Positions 1-7,002 of a DNA stretch of 20,063 nt are shown here, piece after piece. Source of the stretch: an uncultured Alphaproteobacteria bacterium (GTDB taxonomy: Bacteria > Pseudomonadota > Alphaproteobacteria > CAAHEQ01 > UBA3637); contig CALGXF010000048.1 of NCBI GenBank assembly GCA_937935995.1, forward strand, positions 1 to 20,063, given 5' to 3'. Position 1 is the stretch's first letter. The number at the start of each line of letters is the position of its first letter. The position numbers and the translations under genes were made by a program. The notes beneath the pieces were generated by a model, which was not told the DNA's origin, searched no databases, and worked only from the letters and a program-made list of their open reading frames with translations.

Positions 1-31
1 CCCCCCCAACATTTGTCAAGTAAAAATATAT

Positions 32-57
32 AAAAAAAGAGGAGCTTTTGCTCCTCT
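32..57 (-). terminator. Intrinsic terminator, second of two after ddh
   Basis: Read on the minus strand this is a perfect 8-bp stem (AGAGGAGC/GCTCCTCT) with a TTTT loop, followed by a run of seven T residues. It lies about 45 bp past the ddh stop and backs up the hairpin at 67-92. Confidence 0.85.
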
Positions 58-66
58 CACAACGAC

Positions 67-92
67 AAAAAACCGCCCCACTCGAAGCGGTT
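67..92 (-). terminator. Intrinsic terminator, first of two after ddh
   Basis: On the minus strand, AACCGC and GCGGTT pair around a 10-nt loop and are followed by further T residues. It begins about 10 bp after the ddh stop codon. The stem is only 6 bp, so it is weaker than the hairpin at 32-57. The two together make a tandem terminator for the glgA-ddh unit. Confidence 0.6.
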
Positions 93-102
93 CTTCTCCC
101 CT

Positions 103-1008
103 TTAATATCCTTCCAATCTTTCTTCAAGCGACCCCGGCAAAAAGTCGATTAACGGCCGCTCAATAAATGTAAATGCACCGAATTGCCCGGCTTGTTGGG
201 CGCGATAAGCTGCCCTTGCAGAGGCAACCATGACATGAGCCGTCATCATCGGATTGACACCCTCAATCGTATATGTTTGTTGAATGTCCTGCGTCAGCCG
301 CTCTAAACGGCCGCCATGATTCAACGTATCAAACCGGCGCACATTTTCAACAGCAACCACATCCGTCGCATCATGAATAAAATAAGGGTCTTGTCGAATT
401 TGAGCCGTTATTTTTTCAAAATCCGCATCCGGCATCAATTCAATATAAACTTGTCGTTTATGACGCCCGGCTCCATTCGGCAACGTTAAAGAGACGGCAT
501 CTTTCACACCGGCAATGGCTTTAACAGCTGCCGTATGCCCCATACTACGGCCGCCCGTTGTTCCGCCGAAAGTCGTTGTCGTTTTCCCAACCGGCGCTAT
601 TAACTTTAAAATCGTTCTCACGGCCGAATCCGTTCCAGGATCCCAACCTGCCCCGAAAATAGAAACTGTTCGATGCTGAATTGCCAATTGATTGAGCGCT
701 TTTTTAGTTGCCAAAATTTGATCATGGACATCAAAACTGTCGACGGTCGGAATGCCCTTTAAAATCATTTCTTTGACTTTATCCGGCGCCTCACGACTGG
801 GGATAGAAACCAAAGCAACATCAACTTTTCCCAACTCCCCGACATCCGTAACAACAGAAATCCCTTCCAATTCAGAAATATCTTTGCCAATTGATTGAGG
901 CCGCCTGACAACGCCGGCAAGTTGCATATCCGGTGCTCGTTCAACCGCTTGTTTACAAAAACGACCGACATTTCCCCACCCGATAATTGCAACTTTTATT
1001 TTTTCCAT
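103..1008 (-). CDS. ddh: meso-diaminopimelate D-dehydrogenase (type II-like)
   Basis: This enzyme catalyses reversible NADP-dependent oxidative deamination at the D-centre of meso-2,6-diaminopimelate, giving tetrahydrodipicolinate; in reverse it is a one-step route to mDAP for peptidoglycan and lysine. The 301-residue protein starts with a Rossmann fold carrying GWGNVG at residues 10-15. The family signature GAGWDPGTDS comes mid-protein, followed by GGRSMGHTAAVKA and a C-terminal region with ERLTQD and NPMMTAHVM. Its length and the SMGH-type signature resemble the shorter 'type II' enzymes known from Symbiobacterium rather than the longer corynebacterial type; that subtype call is from memory. 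The ATG lies 3 bp after the glgA stop with an AAGG-type site inside the glgA end, so the two are co-transcribed and probably translationally coupled. Two terminators follow. The family assignment is firm; the subtype is not. Confidence 0.93.
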   Translation of the reverse strand: MEKIKVAIIGWGNVGRFCKQAVERAPDMQLAGVVRRPQSIGKDISELEGISVVTDVGELGKVDVALVSIPSREAPDKVKEMILKGIPTVDSFDVHDQILATKKALNQLAIQHRTVSIFGAGWDPGTDSAVRTILKLIAPVGKTTTTFGGTTGGRSMGHTAAVKAIAGVKDAVSLTLPNGAGRHKRQVYIELMPDADFEKITAQIRQDPYFIHDATDVVAVENVRRFDTLNHGGRLERLTQDIQQTYTIEGVNPMMTAHVMVASARAAYRAQQAGQFGAFTFIERPLIDFLPGSLEERLEGY

Positions 1009-1011
1009 AGC

Positions 1012-2469
1012 CTACCTTTTGGTTGTTTTATACAAATTCAAATAAGCACGCGCAGAACGTCCCCAAGAAAAATCCTGATTCATCGCTTGTTTAATCATGC
1101 AATCCATATGTTCCGGCCGGTCATAATAAGTCGAGTTCGCCCAACCGATGGTATTGTAAAGCGCTGATGCCGAAATATCATAAAATTTAAAACCCGTCCC
1201 GGTTCCTTCCGCTTCATTATAATTTTGAACTGTGTCAGCCAATCCGCCCGTAGACCGAACAATCGGCAGTGTCCCGTACAGCTGGCTGTACATCTGCTTT
1301 AAACCGCACGGTTCATAAATTGACGGGATTAACGTAAAATCGCTGCCGGCATCAATTAAATGCTCTGTCGGACCATGGAATCGACCGACACTGATTTGTC
1401 CCGGATAGTAGTTCGGTAAATTTCCCAAATAAGCCTCTGCCCACAATTCACCGTCGCCCATCACAATAAATTGCGCCTGCATGTTTTTTAAAACGCCTTC
1501 GATGCATTCCGTAAACATCCGGATTCCTTTTTGTTCAGTCAACCGAACGACCATTGAAAACAAAGGCATATTGTTATGATGCAACCCGAATTTATCCCGC
1601 AACACTTTTTTGTTTTCTTGTTTCCCCTCTTTATACGTTTTGATGTCATACGGGTACACGACATGCGGGTCTTTCGCCGGATTCCACAAATCAATATCAA
1701 TGCCGTTCAAAATACCGGATAAATCATTCTGACGTTCCTGCAACAACCAATGCAAACCGGCTCCGCCCATCGGTGTTAAAATTTCGCGTGCATAATTCGG
1801 GCTGACCGTTGTAATTTTATCGGCAAATCGAATCCCGCCTTTAAGCAAATTAACGCGCCCGTAGTTTTCAAAAGCCCCCATATTAAAGTCTGCCCAATCA
1901 ATTTTCGCATACGGAATGACTTCTGCATCATAAATGCCTTGATAAGGTAAATTATGGATGGTTAAAACGCTTTTTGTTCCCTCGAAAAACGGATCATGAT
2001 CTTTTTTCAAATAATAAGGAATAAGCGCTGTTTGCCAATCATGTACATGCACGATATCGGGCTTATAATTCATATCCTTGGCCAATTGCAAAGCCGCTCG
2101 ACAGAAAAATGCATATCGAAAAGCATTGTCACGGTATTCTTCATGAGAATTTTTATCATCATAAACACCGTAACGGTCGAAATATTTATTAAATTCAATG
2201 AAATAAGCATCGTAATGACACGGTGTTTCAGCGTAATAAACGCTGTAAAATTCCTCGCAGTTCCCCATTTTAACGCAAGAACCGTCAAACATTTTCGTTA
2301 AATGATATTTTTCCCGGTCAATCAGCGAATAAAGCGGTAAAATAAGCTTGACTTGTGCGCCTTCTTTTTTCAAATACTTCGGCAAAGCCGCAACAACATC
2401 CCCCAAACCGCCTGTTTTTATAAAAGGCGTCGCTTCACTGCCGACAAAAAGTAATTTCATTTTTTCCAT
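1012..2469 (-). CDS. glgA: Glycogen synthase, ADP-glucose type (GT5)
   Basis: GlgA transfers glucose from ADP-glucose to the non-reducing end of alpha-1,4-glucan in cytoplasmic glycogen storage. The N-terminus carries the nucleotide-sugar binding motif KTGGLGDV near residue 18. The C-terminal GT-B domain carries EPCGLKQMYSQLYGTLPIVR and then STGGLADTV, near residue 387, both hallmarks of bacterial GlgA. The length (about 485 residues) is normal for the family, which has about 477 in E. coli. Three in-frame ATGs sit close together (2472, 2469, 2460). I chose 2469 because AGGGGAG then lies 4 nt upstream, while the 2472 start would almost touch it. No glgB, glgC or glgP lies in the window, so glgA is separated here from the usual glycogen cluster and paired with ddh. 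Confidence 0.95.
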   Translation of the reverse strand: MEKMKLLFVGSEATPFIKTGGLGDVVAALPKYLKKEGAQVKLILPLYSLIDREKYHLTKMFDGSCVKMGNCEEFYSVYYAETPCHYDAYFIEFNKYFDRYGVYDDKNSHEEYRDNAFRYAFFCRAALQLAKDMNYKPDIVHVHDWQTALIPYYLKKDHDPFFEGTKSVLTIHNLPYQGIYDAEVIPYAKIDWADFNMGAFENYGRVNLLKGGIRFADKITTVSPNYAREILTPMGGAGLHWLLQERQNDLSGILNGIDIDLWNPAKDPHVVYPYDIKTYKEGKQENKKVLRDKFGLHHNNMPLFSMVVRLTEQKGIRMFTECIEGVLKNMQAQFIVMGDGELWAEAYLGNLPNYYPGQISVGRFHGPTEHLIDAGSDFTLIPSIYEPCGLKQMYSQLYGTLPIVRSTGGLADTVQNYNEAEGTGTGFKFYDISASALYNTIGWANSTYYDRPEHMDCMIKQAMNQDFSWGRSARAYLNLYKTTKR

Positions 2470-2489
2470 CATTCTCCCCTTTAGGTATG

Positions 2490-2524
2490 ATTCTAGTTAT
2501 ATCTGACTTTTTGCGCAAGAACAA
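2490..2524 (-). promoter_or_regulatory. Candidate promoter for glgA-ddh
   Basis: The 117 bp upstream of glgA hold two overlapping sigma70-like arrangements on the minus strand. One is TTGTTC, 17 bp, TATAAC (2519-2524 and 2496-2501). The other is TTGCGC, 17 bp, TAGAAT (2513-2518 and 2490-2495). Either would give a short leader before the AGGGGAG site. The region is AT-rich, so chance matches are possible. I see no riboswitch-like structure in it. Confidence 0.4.
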
Positions 2525-2586
2525 GTATAAAAATTAACAATTTATTCATTTTTTCACTTGCACACAGAACCATACTTTGGTATGTT

Positions 2587-3567
2587 TTATTCTTCATCGG
2601 TTATATCCGACATCTCATTTGCCGGTTCACTTTGTTCTTGTAAATAAGCATCCAGTGTTGCATCCGTCAAAACGGCACCGTTTTCTTCGGACGCGACTTC
2701 GTTTAAAGCATCCGGATTTAACAAAACACCGCCGACAACCAACAAAACAGGACAAATAACAGACGTTGGTTCTTTTTCTGCCAACATATGTGCCGCTTTA
2801 CATAATTGATAAAACGGTGAAACAATCTGATCCTCCGCAGAATACCATTTCGGCGTAGTTCCCTCTTCAAAAGGTTTGCCTTCTACCACCCATTCCGACC
2901 CGGGTTCATCAAAGAAGTTAAACAACAGCGCCTTTGTATCCGTTGCCAACACAATCGGAACAACATAATTTTCCAAAGCAACATGTTCAAAGACTTCAAA
3001 TCCATACCGGCCGGCGGTTTCTTTTAAATAGTTAATCCATTGAACGGATGTTTCTTTCGGTTGAGGCTGTTGCGGAACACGCCTTTCTTCCGTCTGCGTC
3101 AAACCGTCATCCGAATCAGATGAGGAACCGGCCAATGCACCGGTAGACGGCATCCATCCCGTAGAAGCCAGCGCTCTGGGTCTTTCCAATCCTTTTTTTC
3201 GTGGCATTAATTTGATTTTACCGGTATTTTGAACCGCTTTTTTAAACGGCTTGAACAACAAAGCCCCCCATTTGACCCGGCATAACCGGCGCCAACTCCA
3301 AAACCAAACCGGGAAGAATAAAAGAAAGCAGCACAATAACGAAAAATCATACAAATTATCAATGGTCCATTGGTCAAACATAAAAGCGCGATAAAGTTTG
3401 ACCCAATCGATAAACGGGTTATATAAAATAACCCCTTGTTCTGCAGAATATGTGAATAAAACACCAAACGGCGTTAATCCGAACAATTCATAAATTAAAG
3501 CACCGACACAAATCGCATAAAGGATAAACCACACGAAACCAAAGATAAAACAACGCCCAACTTTCAT
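2587..3567 (-). CDS. Two-TM membrane protein with a possible degenerate NERD-like cytoplasmic domain
   Basis: I do not recognise this 326-residue protein with certainty. Two hydrophobic helices lie near residues 6-28 and 71-92, the second ending in WSWRRLCR, a positive-inside flank that places the rest in the cytoplasm. A Ser/Asp/Pro/Gln-rich linker follows (about 125-172). A compact domain comes next (about 173-285), and the tail is acidic. The order in that domain is YGFEVFEH, then VPIVLATDTKALLFNFFDE, then SPFYQLCKAAHML, then a hydrophobic strand. It resembles the layout of NERD nuclease-like domains (strand, D, E-x-K, NPxxQ helix, strand), but the catalytic pattern is not intact; this is a weak inference. 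The start has a good AAGAGGA site. It has its own leader and is cut off from the upstream gene by the hairpin at 3632-3665, so it is probably transcribed separately. Confidence 0.75.
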   Translation of the reverse strand: MKVGRCFIFGFVWFILYAICVGALIYELFGLTPFGVLFTYSAEQGVILYNPFIDWVKLYRAFMFDQWTIDNLYDFSLLCCFLLFFPVWFWSWRRLCRVKWGALLFKPFKKAVQNTGKIKLMPRKKGLERPRALASTGWMPSTGALAGSSSDSDDGLTQTEERRVPQQPQPKETSVQWINYLKETAGRYGFEVFEHVALENYVVPIVLATDTKALLFNFFDEPGSEWVVEGKPFEEGTTPKWYSAEDQIVSPFYQLCKAAHMLAEKEPTSVICPVLLVVGGVLLNPDALNEVASEENGAVLTDATLDAYLQEQSEPANEMSDITDEE

Positions 3568-3579
3568 ATTTTTCCTCTT

Positions 3580-3625
3580 TCTTTTCTATTTGAAGCATAT
3601 CAAGATTGCATAAAAATACAAGTTG
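3580..3625 (-). promoter_or_regulatory. Weak candidate promoter for the two-TM protein gene
   Basis: Between the hairpin at 3632-3665 and the start at 3567, the minus strand reads TTGTAT, 16 bp, TATGCT, followed by AAGAGGA and the ATG. The gene follows a strong terminator and so needs its own promoter. The boxes are only partial matches to the sigma70 consensus. Confidence 0.3.
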
Positions 3626-3631
3626 TTTTCT

Positions 3632-3665
3632 AAAAAAAAAGAGGATGAATGTCATCCTCTTTTTG
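3632..3665 (-). terminator. Intrinsic terminator after the 827-residue gene
   Basis: GAGGATGA (3641-3648) pairs perfectly with TCATCCTC (3652-3659) across a 3-nt loop. The stem is flanked by A-runs on the left and T-runs on the right, so it can work in either direction. It sits immediately downstream of the minus-strand stop codon at 3668. Confidence 0.85.
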
Positions 3666-3667
3666 AT

Positions 3668-6151
3668 TTACATGCTGTGTTGGTCGTTTGTTCGGCCCAA
3701 CCCGTTTTCGGGGGTACGAACCGTCACATTTTGTCGTAATTTCGACAATAACTGTCCGTCCACAGTCAAATGCTGTTCTTTTGATTTAAGACCCGATACA
3801 ACCTTGTCCAATCCGGATTTTTCCGTCTTCATGGCATCAATGGTTCCGGCCGCATTCAAGTTTTCATGCGCTTTATTCAAAGTTGTCGGCGTTCTGTTCA
3901 CAGTCGTTTCAGGCCGTTCAACGGATGCGACCGTCACTTGAGACATTTGAATCGGATTTTGCGGAGCAGCCATCGGTGTCGGCGGAGTCACGCCAAACGT
4001 CGGCATCCCCGTTTCGTTTGTCGGATGAACCGGACGAGTCGCTTCAACGGTTTGCTCTGAAACCGGTTCGACCTTTTTTACGTCTTCCGGAACTTTAAAA
4101 TTATCCGGCAAAACCTCTGCCTGAACAACCAGTTCCGGCGCGGGCGGCGTCCTTTCCGGCATCTGATTGGCCGGCTTTTCCACCTGCGGCGCATTCAATG
4201 TCGGCGACACAAAGCTATAAGATTCGTCTCGTTTTTTCGGGGCAACCGCTTCTTTTGTGACATCCGCCGTTTCCGTTACATGCACATCGTCCTTAACCGG
4301 TTGCGGGGCAATAGAGACGTCCTGTGCCTGCGGTGTTGGCGCAACATAAGGCGAATTTGTTGCCGGTTGAGGCGCAATGAAGATATCCGGTGCCTGCGGC
4401 GTCGGCGCCACATAAGGAGACTCTGTTCCCTTTTGCGGATCGATATGAAATTCCGGCGGTGGCGGGGCAGCCATTGTATACGCTGCCGTCGGTTCCACCC
4501 GTTCTTGAGTCCGGCCTTGTAATTTTTCATGCCATTCTTGATATTTTTCTCTGGCAGTCGGCACATCCACATATGCTTTTTCAAGACCCGGCTTTAAGTC
4601 TTTAAACGGTCCTTTGGCATTCCGCAAGTTCTCCCAAGCACCGGCCATGTCATGTGTAATGCTATCGGGAATTCGCTGCTCTTTGATGGCTAATTCCGTC
4701 ATCCCCAAAGCCAAACCGTAAATGCCCTCTTGCGCTTTAATGTACGAATTCATTTGATCTCTGTTTTTAAAGCCGCCGACCATACCGACTCGTTCGCGAA
4801 TCGTCGGTTGACGTTCATATACGGTTTCAAAGTTCTTCGTCAAAAGACGTTCTTTAAACAAAGCAACATCCTTTTCGGAATAAGCACCGTCTTTATCTTT
4901 TTGAATACCGGCGAGCAAATCCGGATGCATATGCATTAAAAACCGCGTTCTGAAAACTTCAGCATCTTCCGCAGAATAGCGCCCGTCTTTACCGCGTTCT
5001 ATCCCGACAAACAATTCCGGATTGGTCTGTTTTAATTCAGCTTCTTTATCCGCAATCCGCTGATTCAAAATCGAAACTTGCTCTCCGGTATAACGTCCGT
5101 CTTCATTGGTTTTCAATCCTTCATAGACATCTTTATTATACCGAGCAATCAATCCTTCCGGATCGTGCAGAAAATCGCCTTGAATAGCTTGCAATACATC
5201 CGCTTCGGACAAACCTTTTAATGAACGCATCGTTTTATTCCACGATGCCGCCTGTTCATCCACGTATTTGATTTTTCCTTTCTTTTCCGCCGCATGCAAT
5301 TCCGCATGATAGGCCGCCAAAGCCAACGGATATGTCAAAAGGGCGACAAACATAGCATCCACGATTGCTTCAGGGGTCTGTTCACTTAAGACACGCTCCA
5401 TGACTTTTGCCCAGTCAGCATCCGGGTTATTTTTCTGGACTTCAGCTCTTTCAGCCCCCGGCATGTAACCTTTTTCAAAATCATGCGTATGCAGTGTTTC
5501 AGCTTTCGGCAAAGCACTTTCCGGAATCGGATCGTCCATATTTTGAGGCCCATTTTGAACAGGTTCCGGCTCTTTGTGCTGTTCATTTTCCGGCGGCGTT
5601 TGTTCTTGAACAGGCGGTTCATTTTCTTCTTGCGGATGGCGCGCTTGTTCCCGCACTTGTTCTTCATTGGTTATAGGGACTTCATTTAAAACGGTTCCAA
5701 TCGGCTTGCCGGCGCTCAATCCTTCTTTCAGCCCCTCCCATTCTTTTTTGTAAGCCTCTTCAACCGCTTGTTCCGCCCGATATTCAGCCTCTGCCGCATC
5801 CAGCTTCGCCTTTTCGACATCCAAGTCGGCTTTTAGTTTAATTAATTCCGCATCATTATCCAAGGCTGCTTCCAAACCGGCCGGATCATTCGGAAAGTTA
5901 AATGACAGGGACAATTTTTTACCGGAACGGTTGGTGTCATATTTTCCTTCCAGCACCTTATATTCGCCCAAAAGAGTTGTGTATGTATTTTGTTTGGCAA
6001 TCCGTTTCGCGCGCGTTTCTTCATAACGCGCCTTCACGGCTTGTGTAACCAAGTTTTCTTGTTGCGCTCTTTCCGAATCGCCCGTATCGACGATACCGTT
6101 GTCGTCCATCATCCGCGCATTTTCTAAATCATTTAATCTTTCGTCCGCCAT
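3668..6151 (-). CDS. Large coiled-coil and proline-rich protein with EF-hand-like repeats, function unknown
   Basis: This 827-residue protein has no signal peptide and no convincing TM helix, so it is probably cytoplasmic or an exported substrate. An N-terminal charged, coiled-coil-like region (about 1-150) is followed by a Pro/Glu/Gln linker (about 165-200). A helical region (about 220-530) carries three repeats of 32-38 residues near 345-435, with the cores TNEDGRYTGEQV, RGKDGRYSAEDA and DKDGAYSEKDV. These resemble degenerate EF-hand loops (D-x-D-G-x-Y), but the first ligand position is not Asp. A long Pro/Thr/Val linker (about 540-790) contains two copies of a 22-residue unit beginning SPYVAPTPQA, and a basic C-terminal tail follows. 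The start has AAAAGGAG 9 nt upstream. The gene lies 79 bp after the small helical gene and may share its transcript. A role as a scaffold or effector of the neighbouring envelope system is inference from position only. Confidence 0.85.
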   Translation of the reverse strand: MADERLNDLENARMMDDNGIVDTGDSERAQQENLVTQAVKARYEETRAKRIAKQNTYTTLLGEYKVLEGKYDTNRSGKKLSLSFNFPNDPAGLEAALDNDAELIKLKADLDVEKAKLDAAEAEYRAEQAVEEAYKKEWEGLKEGLSAGKPIGTVLNEVPITNEEQVREQARHPQEENEPPVQEQTPPENEQHKEPEPVQNGPQNMDDPIPESALPKAETLHTHDFEKGYMPGAERAEVQKNNPDADWAKVMERVLSEQTPEAIVDAMFVALLTYPLALAAYHAELHAAEKKGKIKYVDEQAASWNKTMRSLKGLSEADVLQAIQGDFLHDPEGLIARYNKDVYEGLKTNEDGRYTGEQVSILNQRIADKEAELKQTNPELFVGIERGKDGRYSAEDAEVFRTRFLMHMHPDLLAGIQKDKDGAYSEKDVALFKERLLTKNFETVYERQPTIRERVGMVGGFKNRDQMNSYIKAQEGIYGLALGMTELAIKEQRIPDSITHDMAGAWENLRNAKGPFKDLKPGLEKAYVDVPTAREKYQEWHEKLQGRTQERVEPTAAYTMAAPPPPEFHIDPQKGTESPYVAPTPQAPDIFIAPQPATNSPYVAPTPQAQDVSIAPQPVKDDVHVTETADVTKEAVAPKKRDESYSFVSPTLNAPQVEKPANQMPERTPPAPELVVQAEVLPDNFKVPEDVKKVEPVSEQTVEATRPVHPTNETGMPTFGVTPPTPMAAPQNPIQMSQVTVASVERPETTVNRTPTTLNKAHENLNAAGTIDAMKTEKSGLDKVVSGLKSKEQHLTVDGQLLSKLRQNVTVRTPENGLGRTNDQHSM
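4310..4441 (-). repeat. Tandem 22-residue repeat, two copies (SPYVAPTPQA units)
   Basis: Within the proline-rich linker of the 827-residue protein, a 66-bp unit occurs twice, coding SPYVAPTPQA, four variable residues, then IAPQP. A related IDPQKGTE segment precedes the first copy. This looks like in-frame duplication in a disordered linker. Confidence 0.75.
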
Positions 6152-6209
6152 CTTCTAAGTCTCCTTTTTATGCTTTAATAAACTCATTTTAGCATGAAAA
6201 AGCTGTTTT

Positions 6210-6215
6210 GTCTAT
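6210..6215. promoter_or_regulatory. GTCTAT motif in the gap before the 827-residue gene
   Basis: The 79-bp gap contains TTTTGTCTAT followed by an AT-rich TTTTCAAAAA stretch. A similar context occurs at 12687-12707. It belongs to the recurring ATAGAC/GTCTAT set discussed in the findings. Any role as a protein-binding site is speculative. Confidence 0.25.
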
Positions 6216-6230
6216 CATTTTCAAAAATAT

Positions 6231-6881
6231 TTACGCTTTCAATTTTTTCAAAAATTGCGCCAGTTTTTCATTTTGTTTTTTGGCCTCCGAAGGGGACAAA
6301 ACAACCTTTCCGGCAGAATCCGTCGTGATAATCGGAGAAAAATAGGCCGGATTTGTCGTCAAAACAGACCAAGCTTCTTGCGGATTTTTATCTGCCATAT
6401 TTAAATAATTGACGAATAATTTTCGCGCATTAACCGGAAACTTTTCTTTTTCGACAGCCGCCGTAAAAGCCCGAACAATCTCTTTTCTTTCTTGCCGATA
6501 AGAAGCAACTTTTTCGCTCAAAGAAGAAACCTGTTCGACAACCACCTTCTTTTCATCTTGCAATTCTGACCATTCGCGCGCATGAACCGCTTCGGCATAT
6601 TTCATCAACAACCGCCGCCAAAAATCATCTTTTTGATAATGTTTTTCTATGGCACCCGCCATCGCCGAAACAGAAACACCGCTTTCATGCAACCCGAGCA
6701 AATACGCAATGATTGCTTTCGTTTTTGCATCAATTTGAGGCATCAGCGTTGATTTTGTTTCGGGCGTTACCAAAGTCGGATCCAGCTCTAAAACGGGAGA
6801 TCCTTTCAAAAGATCTTTGTATTGCCACAGATTCGAATAAATTTCCAAAATTTGATCGTCATAAACCGATTGTTCAGACAT
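6231..6881 (-). CDS. Small soluble helical protein, function unknown
   Basis: I do not recognise this protein of 216 residues. It is predominantly helical and charged, without a signal peptide or TM segment. It has a Trp/Tyr-rich N-terminus (SNLWQYKDLL), a central helical stretch with alternating Glu/Lys/Arg (about 110-150), and a Lys-rich C-terminus. I chose the ATG at 6881 because AAAAGG stands 9 nt before it. The in-frame ATG at 6914, 11 codons upstream, has no such site and falls inside the promoter leader. The gene diverges from the VirB6-like cluster, shares its promoter region, and precedes the 827-residue gene on the same strand. It may be an accessory or chaperone-like component, which is a guess from context. 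Confidence 0.8.
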   Translation of the reverse strand: MSEQSVYDDQILEIYSNLWQYKDLLKGSPVLELDPTLVTPETKSTLMPQIDAKTKAIIAYLLGLHESGVSVSAMAGAIEKHYQKDDFWRRLLMKYAEAVHAREWSELQDEKKVVVEQVSSLSEKVASYRQERKEIVRAFTAAVEKEKFPVNARKLFVNYLNMADKNPQEAWSVLTTNPAYFSPIITTDSAGKVVLSPSEAKKQNEKLAQFLKKLKA

Positions 6882-6927
6882 TATTTTCATCCTTTTTATC
6901 AAAAAATCATCCAAAAACTATAAAATA

Positions 6928-6956
6928 ATAATAGACGAATGTTATTTTTAAGTCTA
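6928..6956 (-). promoter_or_regulatory. Candidate promoter for the left-arm genes, overlapping the opposite promoter
   Basis: On the minus strand TAGACT (6951-6956) and TATTAT (6928-6933) are separated by exactly 17 bp, giving a start site about 40 bp before the ATG at 6881. The same DNA holds an oppositely directed promoter for the plus-strand genes. Confidence 0.45.
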
Positions 6957-6960
6957 TAAT
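6932..6960 (+). promoter_or_regulatory. Candidate promoter for the VirB6-like operon
   Basis: TAGACG (6932-6937) and a perfect TATAAT (6955-6960) are separated by exactly 17 bp, 42 bp before the ATG at 7003. Each hexamer overlaps a box of the minus-strand promoter. The inverted repeat ATAGAC/GTCTAT (6931-6936, 6952-6957) coincides with these boxes and could also be an operator. Confidence 0.5.
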
Positions 6961-7002
6961 AATATAGAAAATATTTTCTTATTTGTATCAAGCGAGGCCA
7001 GT

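Noticed and set aside
1..7. Run of seven C at the left edge
   Set aside because: Too short to interpret; it may be a contig or window boundary effect rather than a feature.
2571..2584. Hairpin CATAC/GTATG with a following TTTT on the plus strand
   Set aside because: Only a 5-bp stem, in the wrong direction for the minus-strand gene ending at 2587, and no plus-strand gene precedes it.
4310..4441. CRISPR-like spaced repeats
   Set aside because: Only two copies, in frame with a coding proline-rich linker and without unique spacers.
4276..4584. 102-codon Arg-rich minus-strand ORF and its plus-strand counterparts
   Set aside because: A frame-shifted shadow of the proline-rich linker of the 827-residue gene; its Arg/Met/Leu composition follows from the repeats.
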